Assembly (NCBI GenBank): GCA_964498785.1 | Contig: CAZCJL010000038.1 | Location: 1 to 53,851 of the forward strand | Length of the DNA stretch: 53,851 bases | Direction: 5' to 3' | Source of the DNA: Mariaggregatimicrobium sp964498785 | Lineage (GTDB): Bacteria; Zhuqueibacterota; Zhuqueibacteria; Thermofontimicrobiales; Thiofontviventaceae | Shown here: in pieces, positions 25,287-34,348 of the stretch | Layout: each line of letters opens with the position of its first letter | Position numbering within the stretch: position 1 is the first letter of the stretch | Position numbers and translations under genes: made by a program | Notes under the pieces: model-generated | What the model was told of the DNA's origin: nothing | Databases searched by the model: none | The model's input: the letters and a program-made list of their open reading frames with translations, nothing else

Positions 25287-27866
25287 ATGCGTACTATTTA
25301 TGCGAAGCTTATCTTGTTGGTAATATTAGCTGTTAATGCCACAGGGCAAACCACTGAAGATGAAATCCATTTTATTTACGCGGACTCATCGTCATTAAAT
25401 GAAAAATATTTGACATGGATGTCTCCCACATCCTACCGGCCTTCAATTGCATTAAATGGAGATTGGGAGTATCGACTAAATGAAGATGATCCGTGGAAAA
25501 GCGTTAAAATACCCTCAATAACAGAATTTATGGGGAAGATCAGTTATCGCAAAGTGTTCGCAGTGGATTCTTCGTTTCAAAATAATAAATTGAAATTGGT
25601 CTGCTATGGAATAAATTATTACTGCACCATATTTATTAATAAAAAATTTATTGGCAGCCATGCGGGTAATAATTCATTTGCAGTTGAAGTGCCTCATGAA
25701 GCCATAAAAATCGGACTATCAAATATCATCGAAATAAATGTCAATACCAGCCTCGATATAAGACAATCATTGCCCTTAAAAAATCAAATACTGGGGCGAA
25801 AAAATTGTGGTGGCATTTACAGGGACATTTATTTATTAGCTCTGCCGGTAATGTCAACAAAAATTGGTCATTACAAATATCACATTGATGCGGAAGCAAA
25901 TCGCGCGGATTTAGAATTAAATTTTGAAATCCGTAGCCAAATTCCCAAGCATCCAACGAACAAAGCATTTTTAAAGAAAAAATTACAGTGTTATGTCGAA
26001 TTATGGAAACCAGGAGCCCGACGACCTGAATACAAAAAGAATATTGAACTTCCGGAGACGATCAAACCAATCAATATGTTTGACGTTAAAATAAGCATTG
26101 AAAGTCCGGTATTGTGGGAGCCGGAATTTCCGTTCTTATATGAACTTATTGTTTATTTGAGCGCCGGACGAGATAAAATTGACAGCACCGGGATGTGTTT
26201 GGGGTTGAAAGATTTGCGCATCGAAAATGAAAACTTGTTGTTAAATGGAAAACGTTTCATATTAAAGGGAATCAATTATCAGGAAAATGTTTGCAATTAT
26301 GAAAATAGTCCGAAATTAGCGGATATGGAGCACCTGATAGAACAAGTAAAATACTTAAATGCAAATGCAGTGCGAGTCGTCGGCTCTCCGTTACACCCGT
26401 ATTGGACAGAATTATGTGATCGAAAGGGGGTTTTGTTATTTCAGGAGATTCCCCTTAACTGGATACCATCGTCTCGGTTGAAAGATGAGCAATTCAGAAC
26501 GTTGGTCGCGGATTATTTGCTTGAGGTTGTGTTAAGAGATAAAAATCATGTGAGTGTTTGTGCCTGGGGAGTGGGCGGCCCGTTTTGTGAAAATTTAACA
26601 ATTTTGATTAATTCTTTTTATGACAAAATTCGTGAGTTTGATAATACGCCATTATATCAGTTAAACAGCATTTATGTTCAGAATGCCAAAACCCGGGCAG
26701 AAATTATTGCGCTCGATTTATTTGATATTGACAAACATATTATTGCCCGCCGCATAAATGATTGGTTGAAGGACGGAGAAAAGAAATTAATGGTTGTAAC
26801 ATTTGGGAGTTCGATTCAGGAAGCTATTTATAAAGATGAAAATCCGGCGATTCTTGAGGAAATTCAGGTGGCGAATATTACAGAAGCATGGAAAATACTG
26901 ACGCAATTTCAGCAAATCGATGGATTTTTTGTGAATTCATTGACCGATTGGAAAATAAATTACCCACTCAACTCGTTTGGCCCGCGGGAAAATCAGGATA
27001 TTTATCCCTCTGGTTTAATGAAATCGAACAGAAAAAAGCGGTTGGCTTTAAACGCGGTTCGATCACTTTTCCTCGAAGGAAAAACCAGAATAAATCCGGG
27101 ATTACGTTTACAAGTTGAGCATCCCAGTATTTTTCCATTGGTTGGGGTTGTTACGTTGCTGATATTTCTTTTTATTTATAATACCCGTCGTTATGTCCAG
27201 GAAAATTTACGGAGAATTTTTATTCACCCGCATGGTTTTTTTGTAGATATTCGAGACAAACGGAAAGTTCCCGTATCCCATACTCTCTTAATTGCATTAA
27301 TTAATTCGCTCGGACTGGCACTGGTAACCGCAACACTGCTCTTTTATTACAGAGAAAATATATTTTTTGATCACCTGTTGACGGTGCTTTCAGTAATGCC
27401 ATCAATAAAAACAGAGTTGATTGCGCTAATATGGGACCCAGCCCTGGCGATACTATTCTTTACAGCGTTCTTTTTGTTCGCTTTTATTATTATTGGATTG
27501 TTTATTAAAATATTTTCCATAATTTTCAGAAAGAAATTGCCGCTAAATCAATCATTAACAATCAGCTTTTGGAGCGCAACAAATTACATGTTAATGATAC
27601 CAATTGGAATGATTCTCTACCGAGTCCTCATTTTAAAATCAATGTTCTATTTTATGATGGGACTTATTTTATTTTTCTTCTTATGGCACATTGCTCGATT
27701 AATTAAAGCGATAAAGGTTGTATATTTTTGGAGTTCCTTTCGTTCAGTAATTTTTATACTATTTTGCATTGCAATTGTAAGTTTAAGTATTATCTATTAT
27801 TTTCAACAAAAATTTGCAATTTTAGATTATCTTAGTTTATATGCAAATCATTTAATTAAGTACTAA
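25287..27866 (+). CDS. Membrane-anchored GH2-fold protein, probably catalytically inactive
   Basis: 859 residues. Signal peptide 1-20; GH2 sugar-binding domain about 55-185 (LNGDWEYRL, ISYRKVF, GGIYRDIYL); Ig-like domain about 190-310; TIM barrel about 315-595 (LNGKRFILKGINYQE, NANAVRVVGSPLHP, ELCDRKGVLLFQE). The acid/base site W-x-x-GNE reads WGVGGP (427-432) and the nucleophile site SE(F/Y)G reads VTFG (504-507), so both catalytic glutamates are missing. After the barrel come about six membrane segments (616-630, 664-686, 716-748, 760-780, 784-806, 820-838). It likely binds glycans at the outer face of the inner membrane. AAGGG precedes the ATG. A 16-base gap to the CHAT gene marks an operon. 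Confidence 0.8.
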   Translation: MRTIYAKLILLVILAVNATGQTTEDEIHFIYADSSSLNEKYLTWMSPTSYRPSIALNGDWEYRLNEDDPWKSVKIPSITEFMGKISYRKVFAVDSSFQNNKLKLVCYGINYYCTIFINKKFIGSHAGNNSFAVEVPHEAIKIGLSNIIEINVNTSLDIRQSLPLKNQILGRKNCGGIYRDIYLLALPVMSTKIGHYKYHIDAEANRADLELNFEIRSQIPKHPTNKAFLKKKLQCYVELWKPGARRPEYKKNIELPETIKPINMFDVKISIESPVLWEPEFPFLYELIVYLSAGRDKIDSTGMCLGLKDLRIENENLLLNGKRFILKGINYQENVCNYENSPKLADMEHLIEQVKYLNANAVRVVGSPLHPYWTELCDRKGVLLFQEIPLNWIPSSRLKDEQFRTLVADYLLEVVLRDKNHVSVCAWGVGGPFCENLTILINSFYDKIREFDNTPLYQLNSIYVQNAKTRAEIIALDLFDIDKHIIARRINDWLKDGEKKLMVVTFGSSIQEAIYKDENPAILEEIQVANITEAWKILTQFQQIDGFFVNSLTDWKINYPLNSFGPRENQDIYPSGLMKSNRKKRLALNAVRSLFLEGKTRINPGLRLQVEHPSIFPLVGVVTLLIFLFIYNTRRYVQENLRRIFIHPHGFFVDIRDKRKVPVSHTLLIALINSLGLALVTATLLFYYRENIFFDHLLTVLSVMPSIKTELIALIWDPALAILFFTAFFLFAFIIIGLFIKIFSIIFRKKLPLNQSLTISFWSATNYMLMIPIGMILYRVLILKSMFYFMMGLILFFFLWHIARLIKAIKVVYFWSSFRSVIFILFCIAIVSLSIIYYFQQKFAILDYLSLYANHLIKY

Positions 27867-27882
27867 TTAACCAGGCCTGTCA

Positions 27883-29577
27883 ATGAAAATAACATATTTT
27901 ATATTCACGAGTATAGTTCTTTTAAGTGTTTTTTCGCTAAACGCTGCCGAAACTACTCTTGAAACCCGAACGATTCCGATTGATGATCTGATCGCTCTTG
28001 GACGTCAATTCCCAAATAAAGAATATTACAACATCGCTTATTCTAATATTGATATGGTTAAAAATATTTCCATTGAAAATATTATCATGAAATGTATGAA
28101 TGATTCTGACATAAAAAAAATAAATAAGATTCTTCATGATTATAAAATATTGATCGATAAGAAAAAGTTGTATTTTTCGATGACTGATTCTTTGAACAAT
28201 ACGGATAGTACAAATTATTATCAAGAAAAGATTGATGCTTTTAGAAATCATGTTTTCGAGACCTCGCCAAAATATACTTTGTTTTTGCTGGCACAACACC
28301 CGCTAAATGTGAAAGAAGTTCAACGCATGTACCTGCACGATCGGGAAGCTTTATTAAATTATTGGGTCGACGAAAATTATACGTTTGTTTTTTTGGTAAA
28401 ACAAGATACGTTTTATGTAATTACCTGTCAAATTGGTAGAAAAGAATTGTTCGAAAAAATAACGAAACTGATGCTTCCGTTTTATCGAATTCAGAACCCT
28501 TTGGAACTTGACTTTAATTTAGTATTAGCAAATGAGTTGTATCGTAAGCTATTTTTACCGGTAGAACCATTCCTCGCAGAAATAAAATCAATTATCATTA
28601 TTCCCGATGAAATACTTGTTGGCTTTCCGTTTGGTTGTTTATTAGTCGATCCGAATACCGGAAAAAGTAAGCCTGAAAAGGAAATCCTTTATCAACAATT
28701 TGAGGAAATGACATTTTTAATACATAAATACGCGATAGCGTATAATTTTTCATCGCTGGCATTACATCCTGTTTTTCAGGAACTGCGCGCGAAGAAAAAA
28801 CTTGGCCGAAAACTCCTCACGATGACCGACATTGTGGGGCCACATTCTGACGATGCAACATTGCATTTAAAATGGAATTATCAGTCACCTCCTTATGGAA
28901 AAGATGAAGTAGAGCATATTTCCAGAATATTGTGGCGCCATGAAAATATCTCAGATAAAAATGCAACATTGGATTTTTTTAATAATAACAGCAATCGATT
29001 TCGTTGGATATATCTTGCAATCCCTGCATTTTTAAATAATTTGAAACCCGAAAAGTCAGCGCTTCTGTTTTCTGGAACAGATACTGTCTCCTATTCCGGC
29101 TTGAAAATTGAAGGTATTTTGAATAGCTCGTTACAAACTGACATGATGACTTTAACCGGCTGTCAGTTATCGCCTGTTGATGTGCAGTATAAGCCCGGAG
29201 TTATCGGAATACCACAATCTTTTCTTATGGCAGGAGCTCAATCAGTATTATTTAATTTATGGCGTGTGCAGGATAGGACTGTCATTTATTTAATGTCGAA
29301 ATTTTATTTTGAATTGAAATACAAACGCCAGACAAATTCAATGGCACTTCAAAGAGCAAAAATTGCCTCACTTCAAGACACTTTTTTCTTAAATGGACAT
29401 AAAATATCGAGATCGCATCCTTATTTTTGGGCGCCATACATTTTAATTGGTAATGTGAACATCCGCCCGCCAACTTTTTCCACGATTCCTCCGATTGTTG
29501 TTATTATAATCACTTATGTTGTCGTTGCCATTATTTCGCTGGTTATTGTTCGCAAAACTTTGAAGCATCGAGAGTAG
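27883..29577 (+). CDS. Membrane-anchored CHAT-fold protein with altered catalytic dyad
   Basis: 564 residues. Signal peptide 1-22, C-terminal membrane segment about 536-556 with a positive tail, so the body faces the periplasm. The C-terminal half follows the CHAT (caspase/separase-like) pattern: IIPDEILVGFPFGCLL (239-254), LTGCQLSP (424-431) with the cysteine at 427, GIPQSFLMAGAQSVLFNLW (442-460) and HPYFWAPYILIG (512-523). The histidine motif HxAxHG is YLAIPA here (377-382), so the catalytic histidine is replaced by proline. The cysteine remains. Either another residue completes the site or it is a binding protein. It lies in an operon with the GH2-fold gene, whose own active site is also lost. 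CHAT proteins are usually cytoplasmic, so the secretion signal is notable. Confidence 0.8.
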   Translation: MKITYFIFTSIVLLSVFSLNAAETTLETRTIPIDDLIALGRQFPNKEYYNIAYSNIDMVKNISIENIIMKCMNDSDIKKINKILHDYKILIDKKKLYFSMTDSLNNTDSTNYYQEKIDAFRNHVFETSPKYTLFLLAQHPLNVKEVQRMYLHDREALLNYWVDENYTFVFLVKQDTFYVITCQIGRKELFEKITKLMLPFYRIQNPLELDFNLVLANELYRKLFLPVEPFLAEIKSIIIIPDEILVGFPFGCLLVDPNTGKSKPEKEILYQQFEEMTFLIHKYAIAYNFSSLALHPVFQELRAKKKLGRKLLTMTDIVGPHSDDATLHLKWNYQSPPYGKDEVEHISRILWRHENISDKNATLDFFNNNSNRFRWIYLAIPAFLNNLKPEKSALLFSGTDTVSYSGLKIEGILNSSLQTDMMTLTGCQLSPVDVQYKPGVIGIPQSFLMAGAQSVLFNLWRVQDRTVIYLMSKFYFELKYKRQTNSMALQRAKIASLQDTFFLNGHKISRSHPYFWAPYILIGNVNIRPPTFSTIPPIVVIIITYVVVAIISLVIVRKTLKHRE

Positions 29578-29608
29578 AGAATAATTTTAAATTGACAGTA
29601 ATATTTCC

Positions 29609-29637
29609 TTGACATTGTTTAAAATTTTTATTATAAT
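29609..29637 (+). promoter_or_regulatory. Consensus sigma70-type promoter
   Basis: TTGACA (29609-29614) and TATAAT (29632-29637) are separated by exactly 17 bases, a perfect housekeeping promoter. Transcription should begin near 29644, giving a leader of about 110 bases before the anti-sigma-type gene at 29757. Confidence 0.75.
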
Positions 29638-29756
29638 ATTTTGGGTCAAATATAATGGTACTTTCTCAATTATTTGCATAATACAAATGTTGGAATGATT
29701 TTTGTTTTTATAGGGCGGTTATACTAACAGTAATTTTAGCATGAGGAAAGTATCAG

Positions 29757-30248
29757 GTGGTTCAAAATGTTATTATGGAACAAGTAAAGGTTCCGGCACA
29801 GATCGGCTATCTTCGAGTTCTTCGAAAATTTATTACTCGAATCGGTAAGAAGTATAATTTTACTCCCAAAGAGCTTTATGCCTTTAAAGCGTCTGTCGAC
29901 GAAGCGTGCACCAATATTATCGAACATGGCTATGGTCACAAAGACGGCTCTATTACCATGAAAGCAATTGTAAAAAATGAAAGTTTTACAATTGAACTGG
30001 TGGATAAAGGCAAAAGCTTTGATCCAAATCTTGTTGCCAAACCAAACTTGCACACTTACGTTGCTGAAGGGAAAAAAGGTGGTTTGGGAATATTTATTAT
30101 GCACAGGCTGCTGGATAAGGTAGATTATCAAATCAGCAGCAACGGTAACATTTTGAGGCTGACAAAATTTTGTCAATCTCTCCCTCCTCAAATTCCAACA
30201 CCAGAAAGACTTTCATTTTTTAGCCGAATGAAAAATTTTTTTTCATGA
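29757..30248 (+). CDS. RsbW/SpoIIAB-like anti-sigma serine kinase (HATPase)
   Basis: 163 residues, cytoplasmic. GHKL ATPase motifs are present: N-box VDEACTNIIEH (47-57) with Asn53, G1 box VDKGKSFDP (82-90) and G2 box GGLGIFIM (108-115). This is the compact layout of RsbW and related kinases that phosphorylate an anti-sigma-factor antagonist or hold a sigma factor. No STAS antagonist or PP2C of the RsbU type is adjacent, so partners lie elsewhere or in the phospho-signalling cluster at 6-13 kb. The frame starts with GTG 29757 (GAGGAAAG upstream); ATG 29775 is an alternative but has a poorly spaced ribosome site. The consensus promoter upstream separates it from the CHAT gene. Confidence 0.85.
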   Translation: MVQNVIMEQVKVPAQIGYLRVLRKFITRIGKKYNFTPKELYAFKASVDEACTNIIEHGYGHKDGSITMKAIVKNESFTIELVDKGKSFDPNLVAKPNLHTYVAEGKKGGLGIFIMHRLLDKVDYQISSNGNILRLTKFCQSLPPQIPTPERLSFFSRMKNFFS

Positions 30249-30263
30249 CGTCGAATATTAAAA

Positions 30264-30326
30264 AAACCGCTGTTCATCTTTGTGTTTTCTGAAATTCAGA
30301 CAACACAAAAACTGTCACAGCGGTTT
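30264..30326. terminator. Bidirectional terminator between convergent genes
   Basis: Outer arms AAACCGCTGT (30264-30273) and ACAGCGGTTT (30317-30326) are perfect; an inner stem TGTGTT / AACACA with TCTGA / TCAGA extends the structure. It lies between the anti-sigma gene (plus) and the PEP-CTERM gene (minus), with A-runs and T-runs on the proper sides to serve both. Confidence 0.75.
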
Positions 30327-30357
30327 CCCCCAAAAATAGCAATCATAAAAATCTTAA

Positions 30358-31194
30358 TTAGTTAGCAGCTCTGTCTTTCTTTTTTAAATAGTAATTTATA
30401 GTCAGGATAATAATACTTCCTAATATCAAGAACGTTAATGTGGCAGATTCCGGGACAGGTACTATTTGGTCGATTTGGATAAATAAATCATTGTAATCCC
30501 TGTCTGACTGAAATGTACCAAGTTCTGGAATGTAGCTGTTTGGTGCGTATCCATCTTCAAAATTGTTGGAGTATGTACCTCCTCGCCAGAACATATCTTC
30601 CCAGCACAGCAAATAGCTCGTGGCAATGGTATTACTAATGAGCCATTCATCTGGCGCTCGCAATACGATCAGATGGTCAAAATGTCCTGTATCCGAATTT
30701 AGTGAGGATTGCGAATACCAAAGCCCACCAACGTAATTGGGGGACGAATTCTTTGTCGCATCAAGGTAAAATCCAAACGGTCTTAATCCTGGATTAAAAG
30801 AATGTGGTCCGTCGTTAATAAAATCAAAATAATCTCCATCCATCTTAAAAGAAGGCGAATGACGAGTCTTTTCTGGATCTTTTGGATCATACCAACCGAA
30901 GCGTGTGGAAATACCGGTGGTCCGGGCGATTACACGAGTTACAAGTGTGCCATTTAAGTGAAATAGCTCATCATCTCTTAAAATGGTATTATATAACTGC
31001 CGTATCGAATATCGAACATCATACGCACGATTATAGGCCTGTAACATACTGATGAATTGACCTTCGCTATCACTTGTATGCAGCCCAAGATTCATTTTGA
31101 CAAAGTCAGATAATTTGTAAGGTATTCCGCCAAAACAACTAGTAGGTATGAATATCATAACAATTAAGGTAGTAGCTAAAATTGATTTTATCAT
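30358..31194 (-). CDS. Secreted PEP-CTERM protein with DUF4114-like domain
   Basis: 278 residues. Signal peptide about 1-22. The C-terminus has the three-part PEP-CTERM sorting signal: VPVPES (245-250), a hydrophobic segment (252-268) and a basic end (KKKDR). Exosortase systems recognise this signal, and such proteins are usually linked to exopolysaccharide production. The stretch from CWEDMF to SDRDYNDLFIQI (197-241) matches the end of DUF4114 domains, where acidic residues probably bind Ca2+. The remainder is not recognised. No exosortase gene lies in this window, so it must be elsewhere. The nearby polysaccharide genes fit the usual association. Monocistronic and convergent with the anti-sigma gene. 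Confidence 0.83.
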   Translation of the reverse strand: MIKSILATTLIVMIFIPTSCFGGIPYKLSDFVKMNLGLHTSDSEGQFISMLQAYNRAYDVRYSIRQLYNTILRDDELFHLNGTLVTRVIARTTGISTRFGWYDPKDPEKTRHSPSFKMDGDYFDFINDGPHSFNPGLRPFGFYLDATKNSSPNYVGGLWYSQSSLNSDTGHFDHLIVLRAPDEWLISNTIATSYLLCWEDMFWRGGTYSNNFEDGYAPNSYIPELGTFQSDRDYNDLFIQIDQIVPVPESATLTFLILGSIIILTINYYLKKKDRAAN

Positions 31195-31609
31195 TTTGGA
31201 TACCTTTGATGTGATAGTTGAAACATTTTACGCTCAAATATTATGCCACATGACTACAGTTGTAAGAAACGCTCCGTGCATTGCCCTGCCGTTTAATTTG
31301 GCTTTCAATAAATTGAATTACTTTTGTACTATATAGCAATTGTTAATAGTTCTTACACTTTTTCTTTCATTTGATTTAATTCACAGAAAAATAAGAAACT
31401 CGACTGTTAAAGATGTTTACAATAAGCGCATTTACTTTACATGCTAATGAATTTCTAAAAAATATTGAATTTTAGTGTTGAAACTTTAAACGTTTTTAGC
31501 TAACTTATTATTATTCGTTTTTATTTCACCATTATTGTTTTAAATTAAATAAGATATTAGGTCGATAATTTGAATATTTAATATAAGGTAGATAGTTAGA
31601 ACAAAAGAG
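31195..31609. other. Divergent promoter region
   Basis: About 415 AT-rich bases between the PEP-CTERM gene (minus) and the GH38-like gene (plus). It must contain the promoters of both. I see no clear consensus boxes, gene or structured RNA. Confidence 0.45.
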
Positions 31610-34282
31610 ATGAATAAAATGAAAAATAAGGGAACCATTAACGACATTTTAGTGCTCCATCATAGTCATTTCGATTGTGGTTATACGCATTCACAGCCTG
31701 TTGTTTGGGAGCTTCAACGAGATTTTATTGACCAGGCGCTTGATTTGCTGGATGACACAGCAGATTGGCCGGAGCCATCCCAACCACGATGGACATGCGA
31801 GGTTACCGCCCAGGTGATGAAATGGCTGGAAACAGCTTCTGATAACAAAGTGGCTCGATTTGAAAAATATTTAAAGGAGGGAAGATTTGGAATTTCCGGT
31901 TTAGAATTGAATATTACGTCGTTATGCAGCGGTGAACAATTAGCTCGCTTGATTTATCGTGCAAATTATTTACAACGTAAGTTTGGGATTTCTGTCCGCA
32001 CCGTCAATCAACATGATATTAATGGCGTGCCCTGGCCGCTGGTTGATATTTTGATTGATTGTGGGATCGAATTGTTGATTATGGCTGTTAATCTTCATTT
32101 TGGAGCCGTAACTGGTGACCGGCCTGCTGTATTTCGATGGCAGGGACCTTCCGGAAGAGAGCTGCTTGTTATGAATGGGGCTCATTATACAATGTTTGAT
32201 CAGTTGTTATATTCTTATAAAAATGATTTGATTGAAATGCAGCGTGGATTGCAGGATTATTTAAATTATCTGAGAAATATACAATATGATCTTGATTTTA
32301 TATACCTTACAACAACAAATGCGCCTGTTTGTTGGGATAATTCACCGCCCAATCCAGATGTTGCACAATTAATTCGAGAATGGAATGAACAAAAAAATAC
32401 ACCGGTAATTCGTTATGTAACACCAGAGATGTTGTTGGATCGAATTAAAGAGATACCCCGGGAAAAACTAAAATCTTATTCTGGTGATTGGACTGATTAC
32501 TGGTCATTCGGATGCGCAAGTACGGCAACGATGACAAAAGTAAATCAAAATACGAAAGTGCGTTTACAAACATCGGAATTTTTGACAGCGATCAATGAAA
32601 CACAGGATAATGTGACAAAGAAATTATATGCAAATGCCTGGAAGCATTTAAATTTATTCGACGAGCACACATGGGGAGCGTTTAATTCCGAGGATCACGA
32701 TCATACGTCTGTTCAATCCCAGGCAGTTTTAAAAGATTCGTTCGGGTATCAGGCCAGGGAAATAACTGAATATCTCATCGTGCGAGAATTAGAGCAACTG
32801 GCAGGTAATGGAGAAACTGCGTTTAAGCAAGAGGGAGTCCTTATTGTGAATCCAACGGGAATTCGGCGAAAAGAGTTGATACCAATACCGGATTGGTGGC
32901 GCCTGGCAGGAAAAAGGTTGCGTACTTCGCGCTATTCATGGTCGGAGCGATACGATCGCTTGAAAATGGCCCCTTTGGCAGGGCCGATAACTATTGAACC
33001 GTTTAGTTGGAAAAAGATACGGTTGGAAGATTTGCATAAACAAACTTATTCAGCTAACGTGCAGCATGGTAAAAAAAATACCGCAGGAAATGCTGATATG
33101 AAGGTCTATTCCACCCTTGCAGGCGAGATTCAAAAAATAAATTATATTGAGTCTGATTGGTACTATCTTGAATATGAGCCCTGTCGCGGGCGGATTACAA
33201 GTTTATTTGATAAAAAGCAAAACTGGCAGATTCTTGATCAATCAAGCTGTTTTACTTTTTTTCAATTTGTTCAGGAGTTCCCGGATCCTTTGGTGAAAGG
33301 TGATCGCAAAGCGTTCTATGACAGGGATATGGAAAAAGAGAAATACGATATTTCATGTTGGAATAGTGAATGGAACGCGGTTCGGCGAACAGCTTTGAAA
33401 CTACGTGCGAATCGAATTGAAGAAAGCTCCCGCGGTGTTGAATTGATTCTTGAATTTGATGTGCCAGGAGCAAAATTTCTGGAACAGCGAATTCTGATTT
33501 CAAGTGATTCTCCGGTAATTGATTTAAGTCTCAAAATTATGAAAGAAGATGTACGTTTCCCGGAGTCTGTTTATTTCGCATTTCCGCTTCAACTGTCAAA
33601 AGGTTGGCGCTGTCATTTCGATACTGCCGGAATGCCGGTGGAACTGGATGAACAGCAACTACCGGGAAGTTGTCGTGATTGGATGGCGGTGAATTCCTTT
33701 GTGTCATTATATGATGAACACCATGGAGTGGTGCTGTATTGTCCCGAAGCGCCATTGGTTCAAGTGGGAGATTTTAATTTCGGGAGACGAAATTCAGCTA
33801 TTCGCAGAGACAAGAATCCCCTGCTGTTGGCCTGGCCGCTAAATAACTACTGGGATACAAATTTTAGAGTCACTCAGCCTGGTTTGGTAGAATTACGTTA
33901 TTCTTTCAAAACTATTCGAAAATTTAATGCGTTTGATGTTTGCCAGGAGGCGGATACACTAAGAACTCCGATGGAAATTCATCCGCTGATATCATGCGAT
34001 GGAAACGAAGAAAAAACGTTTATTGAGTTAGGCGGTGAGAATGTCAGGGTGTTGTATGTAAAACGGGCTAAGGATGGAGATGCTATTATTGTTCGATCGA
34101 TCTGTTTAGGTGATCAATCCGTTTTTGGTGAACTTGCTTTTCCAAATAGAGACATATTTTCTGCTTATATTTGTACGCCTCATGAAAACGAATTACACGC
34201 GTTGGAAATCAGAAATAATAAAGTCATCTTAAAATTATACCCAAAGCACATTATAACTTTAAAAGTATATCTATCGAAATAA
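31610..34282 (+). CDS. GH38-like glycoside hydrolase (alpha-mannosidase fold)
   Basis: 890 residues, no signal peptide, so probably cytoplasmic. The N-terminal barrel has the zinc motif HxHxD (H18, H20, D22 in LHHSHFDCGYTH) and NQHDING (133-139), where Asp136 is the likely metal-binding nucleophile. LFDEHTWGAFNSEDHDH (around 353-369) gives the distal histidine. All four metal ligands of GH38 thus seem present. Residues 500-890 form the beta-rich mannosidase-type C-terminal region. It is well diverged from classical alpha-mannosidases, so the sugar released is uncertain. It is followed after 66 bases by a phosphodiester glycosidase, suggesting a glycan-processing pair. The Shine-Dalgarno before ATG 31610 is weak. 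Confidence 0.75.
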   Translation: MNKMKNKGTINDILVLHHSHFDCGYTHSQPVVWELQRDFIDQALDLLDDTADWPEPSQPRWTCEVTAQVMKWLETASDNKVARFEKYLKEGRFGISGLELNITSLCSGEQLARLIYRANYLQRKFGISVRTVNQHDINGVPWPLVDILIDCGIELLIMAVNLHFGAVTGDRPAVFRWQGPSGRELLVMNGAHYTMFDQLLYSYKNDLIEMQRGLQDYLNYLRNIQYDLDFIYLTTTNAPVCWDNSPPNPDVAQLIREWNEQKNTPVIRYVTPEMLLDRIKEIPREKLKSYSGDWTDYWSFGCASTATMTKVNQNTKVRLQTSEFLTAINETQDNVTKKLYANAWKHLNLFDEHTWGAFNSEDHDHTSVQSQAVLKDSFGYQAREITEYLIVRELEQLAGNGETAFKQEGVLIVNPTGIRRKELIPIPDWWRLAGKRLRTSRYSWSERYDRLKMAPLAGPITIEPFSWKKIRLEDLHKQTYSANVQHGKKNTAGNADMKVYSTLAGEIQKINYIESDWYYLEYEPCRGRITSLFDKKQNWQILDQSSCFTFFQFVQEFPDPLVKGDRKAFYDRDMEKEKYDISCWNSEWNAVRRTALKLRANRIEESSRGVELILEFDVPGAKFLEQRILISSDSPVIDLSLKIMKEDVRFPESVYFAFPLQLSKGWRCHFDTAGMPVELDEQQLPGSCRDWMAVNSFVSLYDEHHGVVLYCPEAPLVQVGDFNFGRRNSAIRRDKNPLLLAWPLNNYWDTNFRVTQPGLVELRYSFKTIRKFNAFDVCQEADTLRTPMEIHPLISCDGNEEKTFIELGGENVRVLYVKRAKDGDAIIVRSICLGDQSVFGELAFPNRDIFSAYICTPHENELHALEIRNNKVILKLYPKHIITLKVYLSK

Positions 34283-34348
34283 ATCCAAATTATACGTTAA
34301 TCATGAAATGAACCTTGCGGATTAGTATAAAACATAGGAAAAAGACTT

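Noticed and set aside
25287..27866. Calling this protein an active beta-galactosidase
   Set aside because: Neither catalytic glutamate of GH2 is at its expected place.
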